The position numbers and the translations under genes are program-made. Below, piece after piece: positions 19,298-27,866 of a DNA stretch of 64,000 nt. Location of the stretch: the NCBI GenBank assembly GCA_943787375.1, contig CALSME010000005.1:124001-188000 (forward strand). Direction: 5' to 3'. Source of the DNA: an uncultured Polaribacter sp. GTDB taxonomy: Bacteria > Bacteroidota > Bacteroidia > Flavobacteriales > Flavobacteriaceae. Position 1 is the first letter of the stretch. Every line of letters begins with the position of its first letter. The notes beneath the pieces are model-generated. The model saw only the letters and a program-made list of their open reading frames with translations. It was not told the DNA's origin and did not search any database.

Positions 19298-19328
19298 TTG
19301 TTTGGTATTCATTTAAAACTTATTTTTG
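19298..19328 (+). promoter_or_regulatory. Flavobacterial promoter of the mod gene
   Basis: TTG at 19298-19300, a 20-bp spacer and TATTTTTG at 19321-19328 fit the TTG-N17-23-TAnnTTTG consensus. Transcription should start near 19335, leaving about 160 nt of leader before mod. Confidence 0.65.
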
Positions 19329-19496
19329 CGAGCAAAAATTAAGAGTCACAATAGGTAACCCCCCGATTTGTTTGTGCTTTTTTAAACGAAGAGTGCATTC
19401 CAATAGAAGACCAATATGTTGTTGTAATAGCGTCCTGAAAATTGATTTTTCAGTGAAAATGGCGTTAAAAACACCCTTTTAAAACACTTGGACCCT

Positions 19497-21489
19497 ATGC
19501 CTATTAAAAAAATAAACCCAGGAGACCCCATCAGTCAGAGTGCAGACTTGGTACATGACAACATAGACAAACTAAAAGCTTTATTCCCAGAAATTGTAAC
19601 CGAAGGAAAAATTGACTTCAAGGTATTGCAACAGGTACTGGGAGAAGAATTGGAAACAGCCGAAGAATACTACCGTTTTACATGGGCAGGAAAATCGCAA
19701 GCAAGACGAGAAGCACACAAACCCTCTACAGGTACTTTACGACCCGCAAAAGAAGAAAGTTTGGACTGGGACAGCACCCAAAACATGTATATCGAGGGAG
19801 ATAACCTGGAAGTGCTGAAACTCCTGCACAAAAGTCCTATGCAAGGAAGATTAAAATGATCTACATCGATCCTCCATACAATACCGGGAAGGATTTTGTG
19901 TATAAGGACAATTACAAAGACAACCTAAAAAACTACCAAGAACTTACAGGACAGATTGATAATGACGGCAATAAAACCTCCACCAATTCAGATGCTGACG
20001 GACGCTACCACTCCAATTGGTTGAATATGATGTATCCCAGACTAAGATTGGCGAGGAATCTTCTGAAGGAGGATGGTGTGATTTTTATGAGTCAATTGAG
20101 TGATCGTGGAAGTTGCGAATTTGATTGAGAAGTTAGGTCCATAGAAGTTTTCGGTGAAGCACTCAATTTTATCACCTCTAATTTAATGTTGGGCAAAGAA
20201 GAAAAAACCCTCATTTCTCAACAAGGAATGATGCTTAGGATTTCTCAGAGATTTGCATGATCATATTTTAGTTTTTGCAAAAGATAAAGAAGTATTTTAG
20301 ACTCGGACTCTTTTTCCCTGGAACAAAACGACCGAAGGGAATAAAAGATCCACTAAATAATGCAGGTAACGGTCTATCAGAGGGGAAACTTGGCCACCAG
20401 AAATCAGTGTCTTTTAGTGATCTCAGCAATAAGATATCACTGCTCAAGACATGTCTGAGGGAAACATTAGTAACTCCAGGCTCGTAGATGAAGTTGTACC
20501 CACCGAAAACGGAAATGAGTTGGCGATGTATTTTCCTTAGAAGGAGAGTGGAGATATTCTCAAGAATTACTTGATGAAATATTCAGAATATGGTGAAGGG
20601 ACATTAGATAAGTAATAATCCGTTCCGTCCAAACCACGTCAAAAAAGTTTCTTATCTGAAGTACAGACAAGGGACAGTGCCTGTATCATTGTGGTTGCGA
20701 GAAGATGTTGGCGATAATCAGGAAGCAACTAAAAGCATAATTGAGTTGTTTGATGGAAGACCTTTTGACACCCCAAAACCTCAGTCGTTTGAGTTATGCA
20801 AATCGTTAAAGATAAGCACTAATCAACATGACATCTTGTTTGGATTTTTTTTCCGGATCTTCCACCACAGCACATGCAACTATTGCACTAAATGTTGAGG
20901 ATGGTGGAGATAGAAAATATATCCACAGTTCAATTACCTGAAACAACAGATGAAACAAGTGAAGCTCGCAAATTGGGTTACTGATACAATTACAGAAATT
21001 GGAAAAGAACGTATCCGCATAGGGTTGTCAAAAAGATAAAAGCAGGAAAACCCTGAAAAATCTAAAGAAATGGATTTAGGGTTTAAGGTTTTTAAACTCG
21101 ATAGTTCCAACATTAAAAGTTGGGATGGGAATCCAGAGAACCTTGAAACAAGTTTGTTTGATGCGGTTGAAAATATCAAAACAGATAGAACGGAAGAAGA
21201 TGTATTGTATGAAATATTACTCAAGTATGGACTGGATCTAACCTTACCTATTGAAGAAAGAATCATAGCAGATAAAAAAGTATTCAATGTTGGTTTGGGG
21301 TCTTTGTTTATTTGTTTGGCAGACGGTATTACGGCCAAGGTTGCAGAAGGCATCGGACAATGGAAAGAAGCATGCGCTCCTGAGATTTGTCGTGTTATTT
21401 TTAAAGACAATGGCTTTACTGATGTAGCAAAAACCAATGCAGTACAAACCTTAAAAAGGTATGGGATTAATGAAATAAGAAGTATTTAA
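19497..21489 (+). pseudogene. Type III restriction-modification methyltransferase Mod, multiply frameshifted
   Basis: Remnant of a beta-class adenine methyltransferase (Mod), which would both recognise DNA and protect it. Fragments in order: residues up to 19859 (INPGDPISQSADLVHDNIDK, MYIEGDNLEVLKLLHK); 19856-20128 with the catalytic motif MIYIDPPYNTGKDFVYKDNY; a scrambled middle where KFLSEVQTRD-, PVSLWLREDVGDNQEATKS- and [20 protein letters not shown] stretches sit in different frames; and the intact C-terminus from 21070. At least five frame changes are needed, among them near 19838, 20105 and 20140. Sequence similarity stays high between them, so the decay is recent or the assembly is poor here. 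ATG at 19497 is the likely old start. Confidence 0.87.
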
Positions 21490-21512
21490 GATGAAAAAAA
21501 ACATCAAAAATC

Positions 21513-21542
21513 TTGTTATTTATATACATAGATGTATATTTG
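21513..21542 (+). promoter_or_regulatory. Promoter of the AbiF-associated RNA and gene
   Basis: TTG at 21513-21515, a 19-bp spacer and TATATTTG at 21535-21542 match the flavobacterial consensus exactly. The predicted start, near 21549, falls just before the structured element, so the element begins the transcript. Confidence 0.75.
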
Positions 21543-21550
21543 TAGTAATA

Positions 21551-21606
21551 ATACCCACCACGCTACCCATAAGAACAGCGCCCTCAGGTGGGTTTTCGAT
21601 TTTTAT
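21551..21606 (+). ncRNA. Structured RNA upstream of the Abi_2 gene (abiF-type motif)
   Basis: ACCCACC at 21553-21559 pairs perfectly with GGTGGGT at 21587-21593. Inside it, CGCT at 21561-21564 pairs with AGCG at 21577-21580, leaving a 12-nt loop. A T-rich tail (TTTTCGATTTTT) follows, so it may end or attenuate transcription. A promoter lies immediately before it and the Abi_2 start 30 bp after it. A conserved 'abiF RNA motif' upstream of Abi_2 genes has been described, and this agrees in position and general form; I could not test it against a covariance model. It may act as an RNA antitoxin for the HEPN protein, which is inference. Confidence 0.65.
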
Positions 21607-21635
21607 AGGTTTTGATAATCTTCAAAAACAGGCCT

Positions 21636-22538
21636 ATGAAATATAACAAACCTGCGGTTCGTTTTGAAAATCAAATTGCAAAATTAAAAGCACGTCAGCT
21701 TCTTTTTTTAAAAGAAACACAAGCGAAAGAAACGCTATCTCGAATCAGTTTTTATCGTTTACGGGCATACACCTATCCCTTTCAAGACAATGCAAACCCC
21801 AACCACCCTTTTGTGGTTCGGATTCATTTTGAAACAATTCTAAAATTGTACAATTTTGACAGCAGACTTCGTTTGCTGGTTTTTGGCGCTTTAGAGAAGA
21901 TAGAAGTTGCTTTTCGAACACAAATGATCTATCAATTTTCAATAAAACATGGCCCTCATTGGCATATAGACAAGGCTAGGTATTACAACAAGGACTTAGC
22001 GGAAAAACACCTTGAGAGACTCCGAAGAGAAGTATCCCGTTCGCAGGAAATTTTTATAAAACATTATCAGGAGAAGTACACAAGTCCCAAGGAACCGCCC
22101 TGCTGGATGGGACTTGAAGTGGCGAGTTTAGGAACCTTATCACAGTTGTATAGCAATACGATTAACAGCGATGAAAAAAAGGCAGTTTCTAAAAGTTTTG
22201 GAATCAATAACCTTCAAATTTTTCAGAATTGGCTTCATTGTTGTTCAAATTTAAGAAACATTTGTGCGCATCATGGTAGGTTGTGGAACCGAAGATTGAC
22301 GCAACCAAGCCTTCCAGAAAATACCCCTTTTACATTTTTAAACCAAGCTACTATAAAAAGGATTTATAAAAATAAATTGTACGCTACGCTTTGTTGTGTA
22401 AAGTACTTGTTGGATCGTATAGACCCCGATAATGATTTTCATATTCAACTTAAAAAGGGAATGGATAGCTGTCCATTACAACAAGAAAAAGAAATGGGTT
22501 TTCCAGCAAACTGGCAAGAGGTTCAACTTTGGCAATAA
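21636..22538 (+). CDS. Abi_2/AbiF-like HEPN-domain abortive-infection protein
   Basis: A 300-aa protein of the Abi_2 (AbiD/AbiF) family. The frame opens at a TTG at 21612, but ATG at 21636 gives the usual N-terminus MKYNKPAVRFENQIAKLKAR. Conserved family blocks are SRISFYRLRAYTYPFQ, NFDSRLRLLVFGALEKIEVA, and LRNICAHHGRLWNRRL at about 206-221. The last holds the RxxxxH motif (R207, H212) of HEPN ribonucleases. Such proteins stop phage growth by cleaving RNA; targets here are unknown. It sits between mod and res with its own promoter and structured RNA. The last bases overlap the TTG-extended frame of res, but the ATG of res is 30 bp further on. Confidence 0.9.
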   Translation: MKYNKPAVRFENQIAKLKARQLLFLKETQAKETLSRISFYRLRAYTYPFQDNANPNHPFVVRIHFETILKLYNFDSRLRLLVFGALEKIEVAFRTQMIYQFSIKHGPHWHIDKARYYNKDLAEKHLERLRREVSRSQEIFIKHYQEKYTSPKEPPCWMGLEVASLGTLSQLYSNTINSDEKKAVSKSFGINNLQIFQNWLHCCSNLRNICAHHGRLWNRRLTQPSLPENTPFTFLNQATIKRIYKNKLYATLCCVKYLLDRIDPDNDFHIQLKKGMDSCPLQQEKEMGFPANWQEVQLWQ

Positions 22539-22567
22539 AAAGAGTGCGTTTTAATACTTATAGAGAG

Positions 22568-25500
22568 ATGAAAATACAATTCGACAGTACCCTTCAATAC
22601 CAGTTAGATGCAATTGAATCGATTGTTGCTATTTTTCAAGGTCAAGAAAAATGTGATTCTAACTTTACGGTCTATTCTCCTGCATTTTTAAATCAGCAGC
22701 ACAAAGCATCTTTCAACGAAATTGGATATGGAAACCGTTTAACCCTTTCAGAGAATACACTCATAGAAAATGTACAACAGATACAGTTAGGTAATGGACT
22801 AAAACCCTCTTCACCCAAAGAAGTAGATCGCAATCATTTGGACTTTACAGTAGAAATGGAAACAGGAACAGGAAAGACCTATGTGTATTTAAGATCCATC
22901 ATGGAACTCTACAGAAAGTATGGGTTTTCAAAACACATCATAGTTGTACCGTCCATACCAATTAAAGAAGGGGTGTTTAAGTCGCTTCAAATGACGAAGG
23001 AGCACTTTCGAGAATTGTATGATAATATCCCCTATAACTTCTTTATTTATGACAGCTCCAAACTGAATGCAGTAAGAGACTTTTCTACCAACGATGGGTT
23101 AGAAATCATGGTCATTAACATTGATTCGTTTAGTAAGAGTTTTAAGGATCCTTCAAAATCCAACAATGCAAACATCATTCACCGTTATAACGACTCCTTA
23201 GGATACAAACCCTTAGATCTCATTAAGAATACCAACCCAGTAGTCTTTATCGATGAACCTCAAACTACGATGAGTACAGCGTTGAGGAAAAAAGCGGTAA
23301 AAAATTTAAATCCGTTGGCAATCATCCGATATTCTGCAACCCACCGTGAAAAAGTGAATCTGATGTATAAGTTGGATGCTGTGGATGCCTACGAACAAAA
23401 ATTGGTGAAACAGATTGAGGTAGGTTCTGTTCAGGCAGAAGGTGCGAACCATCAAGCGTATATTAAATTAATGGATGTGAAGTTGAGTAAAGGACTTCCC
23501 GTTGCAAAGATTGAAGTGGATGCGTTTGTAAAAGGAGCTATTAAAAGAAAGCAATTGACGGTTCGACAAAATGATGATTTGGAACAATTGACCAATCGCG
23601 TAGAATATGAAGGATATATTATTAAAGATATATACGGAGTCGAGGGAAGTGAATACATTGATTTTACCAGTAAAGATGAATTTATCAAATTGGGGCAATC
23701 CATTGGGAATGTAGACGACCGACAGGTAAAAACCATCATGATCTCAAAAACAATTGAGGAACACCTGGACAAGGAAATCGTATTAAATGGTCAAGGGATT
23801 AAGGTGCTGAGTTTGTTTTTTGTTGATGCGGTCGCCAACTACAGAAAGTATGATGAGGATGGGAACCAAATCAACGGAGACTATGCAAGCATTTTTGAGG
23901 AGGAGTATACTAAATTAATTCGTAAACCTAAATACCAAAACTTATTCAACGAGTTACACGACAATGAATTAGATGCTTCATTGGTGCACAACGGGTATTT
24001 CTCCATAGACAAGAAAAGCAAAAAGAGCAATTCGAAAGAGAAGTTTGAATACTTTAAGGATACCAAAGGAACCACCAAAGCAGATGAAGATACCTACAGT
24101 CTAATCATGCGAGACAAGGAGAAACTATTGAGTTTCGATTCAAAACTTCGATTCATCTTTTCACACTCTGCACTCAAGGAAGGTTGGGACAACCCCAATG
24201 TTTTTCAGATATGTACGCTAAGAGATTTGGGAGGGTCGGCCATCACTCCAAGACAACAGATTGGTCGTGGACTTCGATTGTGTGTAAATCAAGATGGAGA
24301 ACGCGTATATGGACATGAGGTAAATACGCTCTCTGTAATGGCAACTACTTCTTATTTTGATTTTGTAGACACCCTGCAAAAAGAAATTGAATCAGATACA
24401 GGAATTAAGTTTGGGGTTCTTGAAGTAGCCAGTTTTTCAGACATTGTCATTGGTATCGCAGATGGACATACAACTTTTTTAGGCCAGGAGAAATCAAATG
24501 AACTCTATAAGCACTTCACAGCGAAAGGGTATCTTGATTCTCGAGGAAAAGTGCAAGACTTACTAAGGATTGCCTTAAAAGAGCATCATGTAGACATTCC
24601 AGAGGCCTTTACAGAAAACCCGCATGTATTCAAACAAATGATTGCCATTTTGAAGAGTGCAGCAGGGAATTTGGAAATCAAGAACAAAGAAGACAAAAAA
24701 CGCGTTAAGGTGAATCAACAAATATTAGACAGTCCAGCGTTTAAAGAACTTTGGGATCGCGTGAAATTTAAAACGACCTTCTCGGTGACCTTCGATTCAA
24801 ATGCGCTGATCAAAGAATGTATTCGTTCTATAAATAAAAAACTTGCTATTAAAAAAGGGAAACTTCAATATACAAAGTCAACGATCAGGATGAGTATTGG
24901 AGGGGTTGAAGTAGATGATTCCACGATAAAAAATCAAACTTTTAAATTAGATTATGAGGTTCATCATTTGCCAGACATTGTGGGCTATCTCCAAAATGAA
25001 ACACAACTCACCAGAAAATCGATTGTTGAAATTCTCACTAGAACAGAGAAATTAAAGTATTTCAAAATCAATCCTCAAAAATTTATTGAAGGTTGTATTG
25101 ATATTATTAATGACCAAATGCGATTGCATATTATTGATGGGATTAAATATCATAAAATGGGTGGTAATGATTTTTACAGTCAAGAATTATTTGACAACGA
25201 AGAACTCTTTGGATACTTAAAAAATAACTTATCTGAGAGTACAAAATCCCCCTATGAATATGTGGTGTACGATTCAAAAGTAGAAGCGACACTTTCTAAA
25301 GAATTTGAACAAAGTGACAATGTATCTGTCTATGCAAAACTTCCCAACTGGTTTAAGATAAACACCCCGTTAGGATCTTATAATCCCGATTGGGTAGTGA
25401 ATTGGAAAGAGGGAGACGAAGAAAAATTGTATTTCGTAGTAGAAAGTAAGGGAAGTACTTCAGAAATGGATTTAAGACCAAAAGAACAATCGAAGATTGC

Positions 25501-25573
25501 ATGTGGTAAGAGACATTTTAAAGAATTGGGATCAAAAATGGTCGTAGCAACAACGCTTGCAGATTTTAATTAA
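22568..25573 (+). CDS. Type III restriction endonuclease subunit Res
   Basis: The ATP-dependent nuclease subunit of a type III system, 1001 aa from ATG at 22568 (a TTG 39 bp upstream is less likely). Superfamily 2 helicase motifs: Walker A METGTGKTYVYLRS at about 97-110, motif II VVFIDEPQTTMST, motif III IRYSATHRE, and motif VI RQQIGRGLRLCVNQDG. The C-terminal nuclease domain shows YNPDWVVNW, then YFVVESKGST, a PD-(D/E)xK site. The length is normal and the frame is clean. Res needs Mod for recognition and for cleavage, and the adjacent mod is broken, so this Res should be inactive unless another Mod works in trans. Confidence 0.95.
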   Translation: MKIQFDSTLQYQLDAIESIVAIFQGQEKCDSNFTVYSPAFLNQQHKASFNEIGYGNRLTLSENTLIENVQQIQLGNGLKPSSPKEVDRNHLDFTVEMETGTGKTYVYLRSIMELYRKYGFSKHIIVVPSIPIKEGVFKSLQMTKEHFRELYDNIPYNFFIYDSSKLNAVRDFSTNDGLEIMVINIDSFSKSFKDPSKSNNANIIHRYNDSLGYKPLDLIKNTNPVVFIDEPQTTMSTALRKKAVKNLNPLAIIRYSATHREKVNLMYKLDAVDAYEQKLVKQIEVGSVQAEGANHQAYIKLMDVKLSKGLPVAKIEVDAFVKGAIKRKQLTVRQNDDLEQLTNRVEYEGYIIKDIYGVEGSEYIDFTSKDEFIKLGQSIGNVDDRQVKTIMISKTIEEHLDKEIVLNGQGIKVLSLFFVDAVANYRKYDEDGNQINGDYASIFEEEYTKLIRKPKYQNLFNELHDNELDASLVHNGYFSIDKKSKKSNSKEKFEYFKDTKGTTKADEDTYSLIMRDKEKLLSFDSKLRFIFSHSALKEGWDNPNVFQICTLRDLGGSAITPRQQIGRGLRLCVNQDGERVYGHEVNTLSVMATTSYFDFVDTLQKEIESDTGIKFGVLEVASFSDIVIGIADGHTTFLGQEKSNELYKHFTAKGYLDSRGKVQDLLRIALKEHHVDIPEAFTENPHVFKQMIAILKSAAGNLEIKNKEDKKRVKVNQQILDSPAFKELWDRVKFKTTFSVTFDSNALIKECIRSINKKLAIKKGKLQYTKSTIRMSIGGVEVDDSTIKNQTFKLDYEVHHLPDIVGYLQNETQLTRKSIVEILTRTEKLKYFKINPQKFIEGCIDIINDQMRLHIIDGIKYHKMGGNDFYSQELFDNEELFGYLKNNLSESTKSPYEYVVYDSKVEATLSKEFEQSDNVSVYAKLPNWFKINTPLGSYNPDWVVNWKEGDEEKLYFVVESKGSTSEMDLRPKEQSKIACGKRHFKELGSKMVVATTLADFN

Positions 25574-25598
25574 CCTCCAAATTTCAATCATTTTTATA

Positions 25599-25639
25599 AA
25601 ACACAAACCCACAACTTTTTCAGTTGTGGGTTTGTGTTT
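25599..25639 (+). terminator. Long hairpin after res
   Basis: An 18-bp uninterrupted stem (AAACACAAACCCACAACT pairing with its complement) with a short loop TTTTC. The T tract after it is only three bases, so it may act through its stability or as a processing barrier. Confidence 0.7.
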
Positions 25640-26081
25640 AATGGAGATGCCAAGACTAAAGAACGCTATTTAGAAATCTTTTAAAATGAATGCAAACCAA
25701 GACATAATTTTACATTAGGAAAAATTTTCTAATGAGATGGCAAACATTGAGGTATTCGATAACTCAAAACTCGACCAAGTAGGTCGATTGTAACTTATGT
25801 TTAGTTTTATATGTTATAAAAGGAAGTAAATTTGTTTTTATTTACAAACGCCTAACTGATTTCGATCTGTTTTTGTACAAATGCACAAAATATTTCATGA
25901 AAAGAGGCCCTAAAAAAGATCGGTTTCTTTGGAAAAAATGCAGCATTAACTACCATTGTAACTGATACGCTATTAAGCCCTTAGAAAGCATAAGCGTCAA
26001 GCTTGGAAGCTCCTAGGAATGAATTTTAAGAGACTTTTATAGACTACAAAAAAGACCAATATAAAATTAAATGAAACAACA
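25640..26081. other. AT-rich intergenic region with no clear gene
   Basis: About 440 bp. One tiny frame at 25737 (MANIEVFDNSKLDQVGRL) is too short to support, though it resembles N-termini of small mobile-element proteins. A TAnnTTTG match (TAAATTTG, 25827-25834) lacks a partner TTG. Fragments read in mixed frames between 25900 and 26060 could be a decayed gene, but I cannot name it. Confidence 0.4.
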
Positions 26082-27419
26082 ATGAAACAGCTACTAATAC
26101 TACTTGCAACATTATTACTATCACTAAGTTCTTTTGCACAAATAGGAATTAATACAAATACACCTGATGCTTCTTCGGCATTGGATATTTCTTCTACTAC
26201 AGGCGGAATTTTAATCCCCCGTTTAACAGAAACTCAGCGAGATGCGATTGCAGCACCAGCGGCAGGGTTGATGATTTATCAAACAGATGAAACATCAGGG
26301 TTTTATTTTTATAATGGAAATGCTTGGACAAAAATTGATGAATTGTCTGACAATCCATCAATAAATACGAGTCTTACTGTTAATGGCTTGTATTTTGGCA
26401 CGGGATTTGGAGATGGCGATAACAATTTAGCCATTGGCTCTTCGATGGGGTCTGGGACAGGAAAACGAAATACTGCGTTAGGATCAAGAGCTCTCGAATC
26501 TTATTCGGGAACTGGGTATGACAACAATACTGCAGTCGGTTTCTATAATATGAAAGCATTAACAACAGGAAGTGGAAATACAGCTGTGGGTGCCGAAAAT
26601 ATCTTTTCATTAACTACAGGAACTGCCAATACATCAATAGGAAACCAAACAATGCTTAACGTTTCTACTGGAAGTTATAATACGGGTGTGGGACAAAGAG
26701 CAGGAGAATCAATAACAACAGGTTCAAACAATACTTTGATTGGACTTGCTGCAGACGTGAGCTCGCCAAATGCAAATAATGAAACTGTAATAGGTAAAGG
26801 TGCTTCTGGCTCTGGTAATAATACAGTAACATTAGGAAATACAGATATAACTGACATATACATGGCACAAGATTCTGGCGCTACAATACATGCAGCAGAT
26901 TTAAATCTAGGCGGAACTGCCGTAACTGCAACAGCAACTGAGATTAATTTTATTGACGGAGTAACTTCAAATGTTCAAACTCAAATTAATGCATTAAGTT
27001 CTAGTAGTAGCGTCACAACCTATACTGTTAATACGTTTTATGCAGAACTTGGTGGTTTTGTGATTGAAGTTAGAGATGGTGGAAAACACGGATTGGTAGT
27101 GGCTATGCAAGATCAAGATGTCTCTACATGGTATCCAATTGATAATATTTTAAATGATGCCACAAAACACGACGCTGATGGCGTTAAATTTATAGACTGG
27201 CGCTTACCCACTATAAGAGAGTTAGAATTAATTTATTTAGCTAAATCTCATATTTCTCCAATGTGGAACGGTAATGATTATTGGAGTTCTACTCGACCTA
27301 ATAACGCTAGTGCATATTTTGTTAATATGGCCAATGGATTTGGAACATCTTCTTATAGCCCTGGAGCAAACCACTCAACTAATTCTTCAAAAGCTGTACG
27401 TGCGGTGCGTACTTTTTAA
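26082..27419 (+). CDS. Secreted adhesin-like protein with head repeats and a DUF1566-like C-terminus
   Basis: A 445-aa exported protein (signal LLATLLLSLSSFAQ). A conserved Bacteroidota N-terminal stretch follows (IGINTNTPDASSALDIS, GGILIPRLTETQRDAI, GLMIYQTDETSGFYFYN). Residues 105-235 hold about five degenerate repeats of the form NTAVG-x-L-TTG-x-GNT, like trimeric autotransporter heads and tail-fibre-type proteins. The C-terminal 110 residues (GGKHGLVVAMQDQD, IDWRLPTIRELELIY, DYWSSTRPNNASAYFV, SSKAVRAVRTF) match the Lcl/DUF1566 lectin-like fold. No type IX C-terminal signal is seen. The likely role is surface binding. It is flanked by long AT-rich gaps. Confidence 0.75.
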   Translation: MKQLLILLATLLLSLSSFAQIGINTNTPDASSALDISSTTGGILIPRLTETQRDAIAAPAAGLMIYQTDETSGFYFYNGNAWTKIDELSDNPSINTSLTVNGLYFGTGFGDGDNNLAIGSSMGSGTGKRNTALGSRALESYSGTGYDNNTAVGFYNMKALTTGSGNTAVGAENIFSLTTGTANTSIGNQTMLNVSTGSYNTGVGQRAGESITTGSNNTLIGLAADVSSPNANNETVIGKGASGSGNNTVTLGNTDITDIYMAQDSGATIHAADLNLGGTAVTATATEINFIDGVTSNVQTQINALSSSSSVTTYTVNTFYAELGGFVIEVRDGGKHGLVVAMQDQDVSTWYPIDNILNDATKHDADGVKFIDWRLPTIRELELIYLAKSHISPMWNGNDYWSSTRPNNASAYFVNMANGFGTSSYSPGANHSTNSSKAVRAVRTF

Positions 27420-27866
27420 CGAGAATAGCATTTTTTTACTATTTTGACCATTTGGTTTGAAGTTAGATATAAAATTATTTTTCACGTAACATGTTTTTAA
27501 AAAATAGTATTCTCAATAAATAAAAATTTATTTTAGGGAATAATATCGAGTATAAATAATAGTTATCAAAAACAAGTTTGTTTCACTATTGCTTCACTGC
27601 CTTTCAATTTAAAGTTGAAAAATAGAAAAACTAAGAAGGTGAGTAGAAATTAGTTCAGTTCCCAGTGTGATTGTAATTTATTACCAGAAATAATAAATTA
27701 TTTTTAAAAATAATATTTGGAGCCAATAGGAGTGAAGTCGAACTATTTTGGGAAGGCTTGGTCGTTTTTTATTTGTTATAGTTTCTTTTGACAACCAATC
27801 TGTATTCAATATATTTGTTTAAAACGATTTTGACTTCGATATTAGTTGTCCTTTAATTTTATAAAA
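27420..27866. other. AT-rich intergenic region with promoter for the T9SS protein
   Basis: About 450 bp, no gene. At its left edge GAGAATA at 27421-27427 and ACTATTTT at 27438-27445 are both complementary to AAAATAGTATTCTC at 27501-27514, a loose inverted repeat. A promoter is present at 27788-27817. Confidence 0.5.
27788..27817 (+). promoter_or_regulatory. Flavobacterial promoter of the T9SS-exported protein
   Basis: TTG at 27788-27790, a 19-bp spacer and TATATTTG at 27810-27817 match the consensus. The predicted start is about 40 bp before the GTG start codon. Confidence 0.7.

Larger units (their letters stand above)
19142..19496 (+). other. Intergenic region before the type III R-M locus
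   Basis: No convincing gene. It contains the terminator of the oxidoreductase (19190-19219) and the promoter of the R-M locus (19298-19328), followed by a leader of about 160 nt that includes a C-rich patch near 19360. I see no integrase fragment and no repeat. Confidence 0.6.

Noticed and set aside
19497..21489. Phase variation of mod by a simple repeat
   Set aside because: The indels are spread over many places and do not lie in one long homopolymer or short tandem repeat.
25642..25657. Possible third, degenerate copy of the tmRNA-end repeat (13 of 16 matches)
   Set aside because: Three mismatches in 16 is expected about once by chance in a window this size, and it is not next to an RNA gene.
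27250..27410. Variable repeat of a diversity-generating retroelement in the DUF1566-like end
   Set aside because: No reverse transcriptase gene or template repeat is present in the window, so there is no evidence beyond fold similarity.
27421..27514. Loose inverted repeat with GAGAATA arms, possible MITE
   Set aside because: The arms are short, interrupted and AT-rich, with no target-site duplication or second copy.
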